A stretch of 64,000 nt of DNA, from NCBI GenBank assembly GCA_913775975.1, contig CAJYLQ010000010.1:1-64000 (forward strand). Reading direction: 5' to 3'. The notes under the pieces were generated by a model. That model did no database searches, was not told where the DNA came from, and worked only from the letters and a program-made list of their open reading frames with translations. A program made the position numbers and the translations under genes. Positions 34,676-44,844 of the stretch are shown here, piece by piece (positions within the stretch are counted from its first letter, which is position 1; each line of letters starts with the position of its first letter). The DNA comes from an uncultured Sphingomonas sp. (lineage in GTDB: Bacteria > Pseudomonadota > Alphaproteobacteria > Sphingomonadales > Sphingomonadaceae).

Positions 34676-37150
34676 TCAGAGCGTCCCGCAGCTGACCGGG
34701 CCCGGCGGTGCGCTGGCGACGCGCACCGAGGACACGTCCAGCCCCAGCCGCCCGGCGGTGGACACCACCCATGGCTTCGACACCGCCGCCATCGTCACGC
34801 CGCCATCGGCGAAGCAGCGCAGCGGCACGGCCAGCTGGCGCCACTGGCCCGTCTCGCCCTTCAGCGCGCCGGTGATCGGCACGGTGGCGAGCTTGCCGCC
34901 CTCCATGCCCAGCAGCACCTCGGCGGTCGGTGCCTCGGTGACGCGATAGTCGATCAGCAGGCTCAGCTGCCCGTTCGATTCGCGCGTCAGGTCGATCGGC
35001 CGCGCCTCTTCGATCGCGGTGCTGGCCGCGCCGCCGCCGGCAAAGGCGAAGCGCAGGCTGTCCTCCTGCGCGGCGCGGTCGACGCGGCTCTGCTGCACCG
35101 GCCCCGACACATCCAGCCGTGCCCCCGCGACGACGCGCCCGCGCACGAACAGCGCGTTCTGGTCGCCCGCCGACACCGCCGGCCGCGCCTCGCTCAACAG
35201 CGGCACGGTCGCGCCCCTGGCATAGGTCAGGCCGTAGCCGATCGGGAACAGCGGGTCGTAATTCGGATCGCGCCGGTTCAGCACATACTGGTCGAGCCGC
35301 TTGGGCCAAGAAAAGCTGAGCGTGCCGTGGAAATCGTTGCGCGGCTTGCCGTCGCGCCCGGCGATCAACACGTCGGCGACGCCGCCGCCCTCCGTCCCGG
35401 GCAGGAAGGCCGCGACGAACGCGTCGGCCGCGTTCATCTCCGGATTGACCCAGAGCGGCCGCCCCGACAGGAACACCGCGACGACGGGGACGCCCGCCGC
35501 CTTCAGCTTCTTCAGCAGGGCAAGGTCGGTCTTGTCCTCCGGGCTGTATTCCAGCGTCGGGCGGTCGCCGGTGAATTCGGCATAGGGCGTCTCGCCGAAC
35601 ACCACGATCGCCGCATCCGGCTTCGCGGCATAGCGGCCATCGACCGACAGCGTCGCCTTGCCGCCGCCCGCGCGCACCGCCTCGTCGATCCCCGACCAGA
35701 TCGACTGGCCGTTGGGGAAGTTGGCGTTGGTGACGCCCGTCCCCTGCCAGGTGATCGACCAGCCGCCGGACTGCTGGCCGATATTGTCCGCGCCGCGCCC
35801 GGCGACCAGGATGTTCGCGCCCGGCTTAAGCGGCAGCAGGCCGCCGTTGTTCTTCAGCAGCACCAGCGACTCGCGCACCGCCTGCCGCGCGATCGCGCGA
35901 TGTTCGGGCGAACCCAGCAGTTCGAACCGGCCCGACATCGGCCGCGACGACGGGCGGCCGGCATCGAACGACCCGGCCAGCACCTTCACGCGCAGGATGC
36001 GGCGGACGGCATCGTCCAGCCGCGCGGCCAGGATCGTCCCGGCCTTCGCCTCGCGCAGCGTGTTGGCGTACAGCTGCTTCCAGTTCGGGCCGGAATACAT
36101 GAACATGTCGAGCCCGGCGTTGATCGCGGCAGCGCAATCCTCGTTGGTGCAGCCAGGCACCTGGCCATGCGCGTTCCAGTCGCCGATGGTGAAGCCGTCA
36201 AAGCCCATCCGCTCCTTGAGCACGCCGGTCAGCAGGCTCTTGTTGCCCGTCATCTTCGTGCCGTTCCAGCTGGAGAAGCTGGGCATCACCGTCAGCGCGC
36301 CATCCACCAGCCCGCTGCGATAGCCGGCGGCATGCACGTCGCGCAGCACCTCTTCGGACACGCGCGTATCGCCCTGATCGCGGCCGCCGGTGCCGCCATC
36401 GCCCAGGAAATGCTTGATCGACGAGATGACGTGGCCGGGCTTCATGAAGTCGCCGCCGACCGCGCCCTGGATCCCCTCCACCATCTGCCCGGCATAGGAT
36501 TCGACGATCGCGGGATCCTCGGAATAGCTTTCGTAGGTGCGGCCCCAGCGATCGTCCTGCACCACCGCGACCGTCGGCGCGAAGCTCCAGTCGATGCCCG
36601 TCGCCGCCGTCTCCGCCGCCGTCGCCGCACCGATCCGCCGGATCAGCGCCGGATCGCGCGTCGCGCCCAGCCCGATATTGTGCGGAAACAGCGTCGCGCC
36701 GACGATGTTGTTGTCGCCATGGACCGCATCGGTGCCCCAGATCAGCGGCACCTGCGGGCGACCGTCGCTCCGCTTCATCGACGCGTCCCAGAACGCGTCG
36801 TACAGCTTCAGCCATTCCGCCGCCGGCGCGAATTCGTCATTGTTGGGCGCCGAGTTGCCGCCGTTCAGGATCGAGCCGAGCTTGTACGTCTCCAGATCCT
36901 TCGGCGTGATCGAGGCGATGTCGACCTGGATCAGCTGCCCGACCTTGTCCTCCACCGTCATGCGCGACAGGATCTGGTCGACGCGCGCCTCGACCTTCGG
37001 ATCGCGCTGGCGCTTCAGCGGCAGCTTCGGCCACAGGTCGGGATGCGCGACCGCCGAAGGGGCGGCGGCGGGCGCGGCTTGCTGCGCCCCTGCGGCGCCG
37101 CTCAGCGCGGTGGCGGCCACGAACATGGCCAGGCTGCGGGGTAACGCCAT
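34676..37150 (-). CDS. GH3 family glycoside hydrolase (exo-beta-glucosidase, ExoP-like)
   Basis: 824 residues from the ATG at 37150 (AGGAGAGG upstream); the track extends 77 codons too far. A signal peptide (LAMFVAATALSGAAGAQ) is followed by the N-terminal barrel (MTVEDKVGQLIQVDI, SIKHFLGDGGT) with nucleophile Asp in GFTIGDWNAHG, the second alpha/beta domain (GANILVAGRGADNIGQQSGGWSITWQG) and a C-terminal beta-domain about 180 residues long as in marine ExoP-type exo-1,3/1,4-glucanases. It would release glucose from cello- or gluco-oligosaccharides in the periplasm. Divergent from the SGNH esterase gene. Confidence 0.93.
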   Translation of the reverse strand: MALPRSLAMFVAATALSGAAGAQQAAPAAAPSAVAHPDLWPKLPLKRQRDPKVEARVDQILSRMTVEDKVGQLIQVDIASITPKDLETYKLGSILNGGNSAPNNDEFAPAAEWLKLYDAFWDASMKRSDGRPQVPLIWGTDAVHGDNNIVGATLFPHNIGLGATRDPALIRRIGAATAAETAATGIDWSFAPTVAVVQDDRWGRTYESYSEDPAIVESYAGQMVEGIQGAVGGDFMKPGHVISSIKHFLGDGGTGGRDQGDTRVSEEVLRDVHAAGYRSGLVDGALTVMPSFSSWNGTKMTGNKSLLTGVLKERMGFDGFTIGDWNAHGQVPGCTNEDCAAAINAGLDMFMYSGPNWKQLYANTLREAKAGTILAARLDDAVRRILRVKVLAGSFDAGRPSSRPMSGRFELLGSPEHRAIARQAVRESLVLLKNNGGLLPLKPGANILVAGRGADNIGQQSGGWSITWQGTGVTNANFPNGQSIWSGIDEAVRAGGGKATLSVDGRYAAKPDAAIVVFGETPYAEFTGDRPTLEYSPEDKTDLALLKKLKAAGVPVVAVFLSGRPLWVNPEMNAADAFVAAFLPGTEGGGVADVLIAGRDGKPRNDFHGTLSFSWPKRLDQYVLNRRDPNYDPLFPIGYGLTYARGATVPLLSEARPAVSAGDQNALFVRGRVVAGARLDVSGPVQQSRVDRAAQEDSLRFAFAGGGAASTAIEEARPIDLTRESNGQLSLLIDYRVTEAPTAEVLLGMEGGKLATVPITGALKGETGQWRQLAVPLRCFADGGVTMAAVSKPWVVSTAGRLGLDVSSVRVASAPPGPVSCGTL

Positions 37151-37302
37151 CGTCGATCCTCTCCTGTCGGTCGCTGCGACGTGCCGTTGGCGGCGGCGCG
37201 CTGTCAACAAAACATATTTCAATTTGCCTTTTTCATCGACATGATGGCGACCGAGACAGACGGCGCGGGGTCCCCACGCGCCCGATCCACGAGGAGACGC
37301 CG

Positions 37303-38046
<744 letters not shown>

Positions 38047-38092
38047 CGGGCGCGGGTCACGCTGACAGGCGAATTCGGCCCGGCCCCGTATA

Positions 38093-38106
38093 CGAAAACG
38101 TTATCA
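38093..38106. promoter_or_regulatory. LacI-type half-palindromic site before the ROK-GH9 operon
   Basis: CGAAAACGTTATCA has the central AACGTT and a right half CGTTATCA that match LacI-family operators (ideal palindrome TGATAACGTTATCA); the left half has mismatches. It lies 15-70 bp before the possible ROK start codons. The regulator could be ROK itself or an unseen LacI-type protein. Confidence 0.4.
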
Positions 38107-38121
38107 TGCCGGCCGGCCGCG

Positions 38122-39417
38122 TTGAATGCCGTCCGCTATTCTCATACCGCAGCCGGACATTCGGTGGGAGGCGTTACGGAGACACTGTTCACCAGAGCGG
38201 ACACGATCGATCCGGCGGCGGCCGCCGACAGTCGCGATGCGCGCCTGTCCCGGTCGCTGTCGGGCACCAATCTGGCGCGCGCGGGCGACTATAACCTCCG
38301 TACCGTCCTGCAGGCGATCCGGCTGGCGCCGGGCACGACCCGCGTCGACATCGCCCGGCAGACCGGGCTGACGGCGGCGACGATCGCCAACATCACCGGC
38401 CGCCTCGCCGATCTGGGCCTCGTTCGCGTCATGGGGCGCAAGCTGGGCGGGCGCGGCCAGCCGGCTTTGCAGCTGTCGATCGAGCCAGACGGCGCGTTCG
38501 GCATCGGCGTCAACATCGATCGCGATCATCTGACGCTGGTGACGCTGGATCTTGCCGGCACGGTGCGCAGCCGCGTCTCGCGCGAGATCGCCTTCGCCTT
38601 GCCCGCCGATGTGGTCGCCTTCGTCCGCGAGGAGCTGGATGGCGCGCTGGCGGCGGGTCAGGTCGATCGTGCGCGGGTCGTCGGCGTCGGCGTCGCGCTG
38701 CCCGACGATCTCGGCCGGATCGCGATCCCGCACCGGCCGCAGGGCTATGGCATCTGGACGGACACCAGCATCCCGCAGCTGCTGGGGCCGCAGCTGCCCT
38801 GGCCGATTCATTGCGACAACGATGCCGCCGCCGCTGCGCTGGGCGAGGCGGAATATGGCACCGCCTTCGACAATCCCAGCTTCTTCTACCTGCTCATCAG
38901 CGCAGGGCTGGGCGGCGGCCTCGTCATCGACCGCAGCTTTCACCGGGGCGCATCGAACCGTTCGGGCGAGATCGGGCTGATGCCGGACCCCGGCGCCGCG
39001 CGGCCGGACGCGCGGGTGCAGGACACGGTGTCCGTGTCCGCCCTGCTCGACCGGCTGGCCACCGCCGGCCACCGCATTCCCGGCGTCGCGGCGCTGGGCG
39101 ATCTGCCGGAGGCGGCCGACGCGGTCGTCACCGCCTGGGTGCAGGATTCGATCCGCGCGCTGACGACGCCGATGGTCGCGGTCAGTTGCCTGCTCGATCC
39201 CGATGCCGTGCTGATCGGCGGCCGCCTGCCCATGCCGCTGATCGCGCGGCTTGCCGACGGACTGACGCAGGCGCTGGCGGCGACGAACCTGCCGACCCGC
39301 GCGCCGATCATGCCGTCCACCATGGCGCAGGACGCGCCCGCCATCGGCGCGGCGATCCTGCCCTTCCTCGACCGGCTGCTCCCCTCCGATGCGATCCTGA
39401 TCCAGGCGGGACGATGA
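38122..39417 (+). CDS. ROK-family transcriptional regulator
   Basis: About 431 residues; the start is uncertain, with TTG at 38122 or GTG at 38164. The N-terminal helix-turn-helix (NLRTVLQAIRLAPGTTRVDIARQTGLTAATIANITGRLADLGLV, about 58-102) is followed by a ROK kinase-like domain with CDNDAAAAALGEAEYG and ISAGLGGGLVIDRSFHRGASNRSGEIG. The cysteine-rich zinc motif of many ROK proteins is absent. NagC/XylR-type relatives sense mono- or oligosaccharides. Its stop overlaps the GH9 start (ATGA), so regulator and endoglucanase are translated together. Confidence 0.9.
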   Translation: MNAVRYSHTAAGHSVGGVTETLFTRADTIDPAAAADSRDARLSRSLSGTNLARAGDYNLRTVLQAIRLAPGTTRVDIARQTGLTAATIANITGRLADLGLVRVMGRKLGGRGQPALQLSIEPDGAFGIGVNIDRDHLTLVTLDLAGTVRSRVSREIAFALPADVVAFVREELDGALAAGQVDRARVVGVGVALPDDLGRIAIPHRPQGYGIWTDTSIPQLLGPQLPWPIHCDNDAAAAALGEAEYGTAFDNPSFFYLLISAGLGGGLVIDRSFHRGASNRSGEIGLMPDPGAARPDARVQDTVSVSALLDRLATAGHRIPGVAALGDLPEAADAVVTAWVQDSIRALTTPMVAVSCLLDPDAVLIGGRLPMPLIARLADGLTQALAATNLPTRAPIMPSTMAQDAPAIGAAILPFLDRLLPSDAILIQAGR

Positions 39418-41267
39418 GGGCGCTCGTCGCCCTCCTGCTCGCGGGCGCCGCGCTTCCCGCCGCGACCGTACAAGAGCCCGCCGCCAGCCCGATCCGGGTC
39501 GACCAGCTGGGTTACGCCACGACCGGCGCCAAGATCGCCGTCGTCGCGGATGCCGGCGCCCGCCCCCGCCGCTGGGAATTGATCGATGCCGCCGGCACCG
39601 TCCGCGCGACGGGCGAGACGCAGCCCTTCGGCCGCGACGCGGGATCGGGGGAGGCGGTGCGGATCATCGACCTGTCCGCCTTCACCCGGCCCGGCACCGG
39701 CTATCGGCTGCGCGTCGGTGATGCGGTCAGCCACCCGTTCCGCATCGGCCCCGCGCCCTTCGCCGCATTGACCCGCGCCGCGATGGGCTTTTTCTATCAG
39801 CAGCGCAGCGGCGTGCCGATCCGCGCCGATCTGGTCGAGCGCCCCGATCTCGCCCGCCCCGCCGGGCATCCGCACGAGGTCGTCGGCTGTTTCGCGGGGA
39901 CGGACCTGCGCGGCGTGCGCTGGCCGGACTGCGACTACCGCCTCGACTTAACGGGCGGCTGGTACGACGCGGGCGACCACGGCAAATATGTCGTCAATGG
40001 CGGGATCAGCGCGTGGACGCTGCTGGACCTGCACCAGCGGCTGGCGGCGTGGGGCCGGCCGAACCTGTTCGCGGACGGTACGCTGGCGCTGCCCGAACGC
40101 GACAACGGCGTGGACGACCTGCTCGATGAGGCGCGGGTGGAGGTGAACTTCCTCCTTGCCATGCAGATACCCGGCGGCACGCGCCTGCGCGTCGCGCGCG
40201 ATGCCGGCGGCCCCGCCCCCGCGCGCGACTTCGCGACGATCGACGCCGGCGGGCTCGTTCATGCGAAGGTCGCGGACGAGGCGTGGACGAAGCTGCCGAT
40301 GGCGCCCGCCGACGATCCGATGCGCCGCGTGCTGTTCCCGCCGACGACCGCCGCGACGCTCAACATGGTCGCGGTCGCGGCGCAGGCGGCGCGGGTGTGG
40401 CGCACGATCGACCCCGCCTTCGCCGCGCGCGCGCTGGCGGCGGCGCGGCGCGGCTGGGCGGCGGCGGAGCGCCACCCCGCCCTGCTGGCGAGTTCGGACT
40501 TCGACGGCAGTGGCGGCTATGGCGATGCAGACCTCGCCGACGAGCGGTTCTGGGCGGCGGCGGAGCTGCTGGCGACGACGGGCGATCCCGCATTCGCCCG
40601 CATCGTCGCGGACGCGCCGCTGCTCGACCATCCGGCCGGCGACCTCAGCTGGGGGCGCACCGATCTGGCCGGCATCATGACGCTGGCGACCGGCCCCGCC
40701 AGCGTGCCCGCCGCGATCCGCGCGCGGGCGCGGACCGCGCTGCTCGCCCGGGCGGCGGAACTGCTGCGCGAGCGCGCGGGAAATGGCTATCGCCTGCCGA
40801 TGACGAGCGACGCGTTCGGCTGGGGTTCGAACGCGACATTGCTCAACCGGGCGATGCTGATGGGGGCGGCGTGGCAGGTCGATCCACAGCCGGCGCTGCG
40901 CGCGGGCGTGGCGGACGTCATGCACTACATCCTCGGCCGCAACGCGCTCGACCGATCCTACGTCACCGGCTTCGGCGTGCGGACGGTGCATCAACCGCAC
41001 CACCGTTTCTGGGCACACGCCGCCGACCCGCGCTACCCCGCCCCGCCCGCCGGCGTCCTGTCGGGCGGCCCCAATTCGACCGCTATGAGCGATCCCGTCG
41101 CCGCGCGGATGAAGGGGCGGTGCATCGGCCAGACCTGCTGGGTGGACGACTGGCGCGCCTTCACGATGAACGAGGTCGCGATCAACTGGAACGCGCCGCT
41201 CGTCTGGGTGTCCGCCTTCCTGACCGCGACCGAGCCCCCCACCCCCTCCCAAGCCCCGGCCTCCTGA
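39414..41267 (+). CDS. GH9 family endoglucanase/cellulase
   Basis: 617 residues from the ATG at 39414, inside the ROK stop. A signal peptide (LVALLLAGAALPAATVQ) and an N-terminal immunoglobulin-like domain (IRVDQLGYATTGAKIAVVADA) precede the (alpha/alpha)6 barrel with the catalytic base region TGGWYDAGDHGKYVVNGG, the substrate-binding VHQPHHRFW and the acid Glu in MNEVAINWNAPLVW. It would cut the beta-1,4-glucan backbone of cellulose, glucomannan or xyloglucan. The off-frame track ORF 38811..41267 contains it. The coupled regulator suggests self-contained control by a sugar signal. Confidence 0.94.
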   Translation: MRALVALLLAGAALPAATVQEPAASPIRVDQLGYATTGAKIAVVADAGARPRRWELIDAAGTVRATGETQPFGRDAGSGEAVRIIDLSAFTRPGTGYRLRVGDAVSHPFRIGPAPFAALTRAAMGFFYQQRSGVPIRADLVERPDLARPAGHPHEVVGCFAGTDLRGVRWPDCDYRLDLTGGWYDAGDHGKYVVNGGISAWTLLDLHQRLAAWGRPNLFADGTLALPERDNGVDDLLDEARVEVNFLLAMQIPGGTRLRVARDAGGPAPARDFATIDAGGLVHAKVADEAWTKLPMAPADDPMRRVLFPPTTAATLNMVAVAAQAARVWRTIDPAFAARALAAARRGWAAAERHPALLASSDFDGSGGYGDADLADERFWAAAELLATTGDPAFARIVADAPLLDHPAGDLSWGRTDLAGIMTLATGPASVPAAIRARARTALLARAAELLRERAGNGYRLPMTSDAFGWGSNATLLNRAMLMGAAWQVDPQPALRAGVADVMHYILGRNALDRSYVTGFGVRTVHQPHHRFWAHAADPRYPAPPAGVLSGGPNSTAMSDPVAARMKGRCIGQTCWVDDWRAFTMNEVAINWNAPLVWVSAFLTATEPPTPSQAPAS

Positions 41268-41277
41268 CAAAAAGAAA

Positions 41278-41303
41278 GGGCCGCGGTGTCGCCACCGCGG
41301 CCC
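41278..41303 (-). terminator. Intrinsic terminator of TBDR 2
   Basis: A perfect 11-bp stem, GGGCCGCGGTG / CACCGCGGCCC, with a 4-base loop, is followed on the minus strand by TTTCTTTTTG, the classic hairpin plus T-run. It ends the TBDR 2 transcript and may also stop GH9 read-through. Confidence 0.9.
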
Positions 41304-41327
41304 CAGTCGGGGAAAAATCCGTGTCCG

Positions 41328-44300
41328 TCAGAGCGTCAGGCGGACGCTCATCTGGAACTGGCGATCGCTCTTGAACCACGAACGCGGTGCCTCCAGCCCG
41401 TCCTTGTTGAGGACGAAGGTGGTGCGCGTCGTCGCGTCGAACAGGTTCTGCACCTGCAGACCGATCTTGAACTGCTTGTTGACCGTATAGAACAGCGAGG
41501 CGTCCGCCTGGCCCGTCGCCAGCGAATAGACCGGCAGGAACGGGAAGCAGCAGTCGCGGTTGGTCAGCAGATACTTCGACCGCCAGCTGTACGCGATGCG
41601 CGCATAGATGCCCGCGAAGTCGTAGAACGCCGAGACGTTGAAGTTGTACTTCGACAGCTGGGCCAGCGGCAGCGTGCTGTACAGGCCCGACACGTCGACC
41701 GGCGGACGGCTGCCGTCGGCGGGGCCGTTGGCCGGCGTCGCGTTGGGGATCTTGCCCGGATCGATATAGGTGAAGGTCGCCTGCGTCCCCAGGCCGCGCA
41801 GCACGCCCGGCAGGAAGTCGTAGGTCTGCTGGTACGAGATTTCCGCGCCCTTGATATGCGCCTTGCCGGGCGCATTGGCCGGGCCGTTCACCGACACGGG
41901 GAAGGTCTGGCCGTTATTGGTGAAGTTGCGCACGAAACCGTAATTGTCGAGGATGATGTTCGACAGTTCCTTGTAGAACACCGCGCCGGTCAGCGAGCCC
42001 ACCTTGGCGAAATACCATTCGGCGGTCAGGTCGACCTGCTTGGCGTCGATCGGGCGCAGATACGGGTTCCGGGCCGACGACTGGAAGCTGTACGATCCGG
42101 TCGTGTTGCCACCCGACGGGCTGAGCCCGACGAAGTTGCGCTGGTCGGAGAAGGCCGGACGGGTCAGCGCCTTGGACGCGGCCAGGCGGAACAGCAGGGT
42201 CGGCGAGACCTGATACTTCAGGTTCAGGCTGGGCAGCCACTTGTTGAAGCTCTGCCGCGCCACGTCGGTGGTCGACGCGCCGTTCGAGAAGCTGACGATC
42301 GCGGCCTGCTGCGCGGCGGTCAGCGTACAGATCGGCCGGATCGTGTTGCCCGGGTTGGACGAGGCGCAATAGGCCGCGACGGTCGGGAAGCTGCCGATCG
42401 TGGTGCCGATCTGCGGGAAGGTGATGCCGCCGGTCGACGCGTCCTCGGTGCGGATGAAGCGCAGGCCGATATTGCCCGACAGGCTGGTCTCACCGCCACC
42501 GATGCCATCTGCGCCGAAATCGAGGCGGGCATAGGCGGCATAGGTCCGCTCGCGGATCTTGTAGACCTCGTTCGGCAGGAAATAGCCGTCGATCAGGTTC
42601 GTGCCGCGATCCTCCAGCGGCGTGTAGCCGCCACCCGACGCCTTCGTCGCCTGCCGCATCAGCGCGGTCAGCGCGTCGTGGTTCGTCAGGATCGAATCGC
42701 GCAGCCCCAGCGTCGAAGGCGGCATCGTCGCCTGGCCGCGATAGAAGTCGGTGAAGTTCAGGCCGGTGACGCTGCCCGCATATTTGTCCAGCGTCGCGGT
42801 GCTCGACGTCCAGGTATCGGACACCGCGCCCCAGTTGTTGTAGTCGTTGGTCTTCACCGTCTGGTCGCGATCGGCGTAGCGGCCGCCGACCCGCACCTTG
42901 CGCAGGAAGGAATCGTCCGACACGTCATATTGCGCGTCGGCGCGGAACGCCCATTCGTGGCCGTCGCTGTTCGTGCGATTGTTCATCGCGTCGCGGATGA
43001 AGATCTTCGTCGGGTCGGCGAAATAGGCCGCCGCGGTCTGCCCGTTGGGCGGAATGACGTTGATCTGCGGCACGCCGTTGCGCCCGTCCAGCCGCACGCC
43101 GGAGAAGGTCGCCAGCTCGATCGCGTCGTCGTTGTCGCGGCCCTTCGAGAAGACATATTGCCCGTCGAAGTTCAGGTGCAGGCGGTCGGTCGGATCCCAT
43201 TTCAGGTTCAGCGACTGGTCCTGCGTCGCGCCGCGCGTCGTGAAGTAGCGGTTGGCGAGCGTCGTGTACTGGCCGCCGCCGTTGCGGATCAGCGTGCCCG
43301 AGGTGAACAGGCCGTTCGCATCATAGGTCGGCTGCGTGAAGCTCTGCCCGGCCAGCGGCGCGTTGGGGTTGTAGCCCTGCGGGAAGATCTGGTTGGCGTC
43401 GCCGTAATAGACGTTCGGCTCGACCGTCTTGTCGAGCCAGGTCTGGCGCGATTCGGCGCGCAGGAACTGCGCGGTGACGAGCAGGTTGCCGCTGGCATTC
43501 TCATACTGCGCGCTACCGGCATAGCCGATGCGCGTGCGGTTGAACCGCTGGAGGCGCGACCCCGCGCCCAGCGGCACGTAGACGACGTTGCTGCCCGACG
43601 GCACCGGATAATGGTCGTACGCGGTCGCTGAATAGGGCGTGCCGGCGTTGATCGTCCGGCCCTCGCCCGCGTCCTGCCGGCCGTTGCCGTTGGTGTCGTC
43701 GTTGTAGCGCGGGATGAACGCCGAATAGAAGACGGAGTCGGCGCGGCTGTACTGCTGGTTGTACGTGCCGCTGGCCAGCAGGCCGAAGCGACCGCCATTG
43801 CCCAGCTGCCACTGCTTGGAGAACAGACCGACCACCGCCGGCGCGCTGCGGCGCGCGAAGTCGCCATAGTTCACGCTGCCCGACAGATAGACCAGCGTGT
43901 CCTTCGTATCGAAGGGCTTGCGCGTGTTGATGTTGACCGTGCCGGAGATGCCGCCCTCGATCAGGTCGGCCGTCAGGTTCTTGTAGACCTCGACCGAGCC
44001 GACCAGTTCGGTCGGCACGTCGTTGAAGCCGATCTCGCGGCCGCCGGACACGCCGAAGCTGTCGCGGCCGTTGAACTCGCCGCGCACATAGCTGAGGCCG
44101 CGGATCGTGACGCCCGATCCCTCGACGGAAAAGTGCGCGGTGTCGTTCGCGGCGGCGAAGCGGGTGATCGCGACGCCCGCCACGCGCTGCAGCGCCTCGT
44201 TCACGGAGCGGTCGGGCAGCGCGCCGATATCCTCGGCGGTGATCGCCTCGACAACGGTGTCCGCATTGCGCTTGATCGACTGCGCATTGGCCAGCGACTG

Positions 44301-44657
44301 GCGCAGGCCGGTCACGACGATGTCGGCATCCGACGTCGCGGCGGCGGGCGTCTGCACGTCATCGGCCGACACATTCGACTGGTCGGGTGCGGTCTGGTTC
44401 CCGATCGAGGCGCTGCCCGACACCGGCTTCTTGCCGGCGTTGGCGCCGGCCGGAATGCTGCGCTGGCCGGTCGCGGTCGGCGCGGCATCGGTCTGCGGCA
44501 CCGTCTCGTCGTCGCGGGAAGCGGGGGCGGGCGTGGTCTGGGCGGATGCGATCGACGGAACGATCTGCGCCGCCGCGCACAGCGCGACCACCGAAACGGT
44601 CGCGGCCAGCCGCTTCCGGGAGACGACGTCCGTCGCCAAGATTCGCATGTTCAGCAT
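41328..44657 (-). CDS. TonB-dependent receptor of the Xanthomonas-Caulobacter type (TBDR 2)
   Basis: About 1109 residues from the ATG at 44657 (GGAGGAG nine bases upstream; ATG 44648 is the alternative). Signal peptide AATVSVVALCAAAQIVPSIASAQ, then a Thr/Pro-rich linker, and the diagnostic GLRQSLANAQSIKRNADTVVEAITAEDIGALPDRSVNEALQRVAGVAI plug start of the TonB_Xanth_Caul group. The barrel ends QMSVRLTL. This receptor class is frequent in carbohydrate-scavenging loci. Divergent from the halogenase operon with a 187-bp shared control region, which suggests co-regulation. Confidence 0.94.
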   Translation of the reverse strand: MLNMRILATDVVSRKRLAATVSVVALCAAAQIVPSIASAQTTPAPASRDDETVPQTDAAPTATGQRSIPAGANAGKKPVSGSASIGNQTAPDQSNVSADDVQTPAAATSDADIVVTGLRQSLANAQSIKRNADTVVEAITAEDIGALPDRSVNEALQRVAGVAITRFAAANDTAHFSVEGSGVTIRGLSYVRGEFNGRDSFGVSGGREIGFNDVPTELVGSVEVYKNLTADLIEGGISGTVNINTRKPFDTKDTLVYLSGSVNYGDFARRSAPAVVGLFSKQWQLGNGGRFGLLASGTYNQQYSRADSVFYSAFIPRYNDDTNGNGRQDAGEGRTINAGTPYSATAYDHYPVPSGSNVVYVPLGAGSRLQRFNRTRIGYAGSAQYENASGNLLVTAQFLRAESRQTWLDKTVEPNVYYGDANQIFPQGYNPNAPLAGQSFTQPTYDANGLFTSGTLIRNGGGQYTTLANRYFTTRGATQDQSLNLKWDPTDRLHLNFDGQYVFSKGRDNDDAIELATFSGVRLDGRNGVPQINVIPPNGQTAAAYFADPTKIFIRDAMNNRTNSDGHEWAFRADAQYDVSDDSFLRKVRVGGRYADRDQTVKTNDYNNWGAVSDTWTSSTATLDKYAGSVTGLNFTDFYRGQATMPPSTLGLRDSILTNHDALTALMRQATKASGGGYTPLEDRGTNLIDGYFLPNEVYKIRERTYAAYARLDFGADGIGGGETSLSGNIGLRFIRTEDASTGGITFPQIGTTIGSFPTVAAYCASSNPGNTIRPICTLTAAQQAAIVSFSNGASTTDVARQSFNKWLPSLNLKYQVSPTLLFRLAASKALTRPAFSDQRNFVGLSPSGGNTTGSYSFQSSARNPYLRPIDAKQVDLTAEWYFAKVGSLTGAVFYKELSNIILDNYGFVRNFTNNGQTFPVSVNGPANAPGKAHIKGAEISYQQTYDFLPGVLRGLGTQATFTYIDPGKIPNATPANGPADGSRPPVDVSGLYSTLPLAQLSKYNFNVSAFYDFAGIYARIAYSWRSKYLLTNRDCCFPFLPVYSLATGQADASLFYTVNKQFKIGLQVQNLFDATTRTTFVLNKDGLEAPRSWFKSDRQFQMSVRLTL

Positions 44658-44774
44658 CCCTTCTTGCTCCTCCCCCACTCGCTTCACCCGAAGCGGCCCT
44701 GTTCTGTTGCCGCATGGTAGCGGTCGACACGGCGCTAGGACTGTGCCGATCCGGGCTCAAGTGAATTATCGCAA

Positions 44775-44789
44775 CTTGATTTAATTAAG
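44775..44789. promoter_or_regulatory. AT-rich imperfect palindrome between TBDR 2 and the halogenase operon
   Basis: CTTGATTTAATTAAG is an imperfect 15-bp palindrome in the divergent control region, standing out from very GC-rich surroundings. It is a candidate operator for both the TBDR and the halogenase operon. No regulator gene is adjacent. Confidence 0.4.
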
Positions 44790-44844
44790 CGAAGATCGCA
44801 TCAAACTGTTGCTGACAGGCGACACCTGCGATCAGCAGGGAGAG

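Noticed and set aside
41286-43631. 781-residue plus-strand ORF
   Set aside because: Antisense to TBDR 2; no motifs, Arg/Val-rich shadow.
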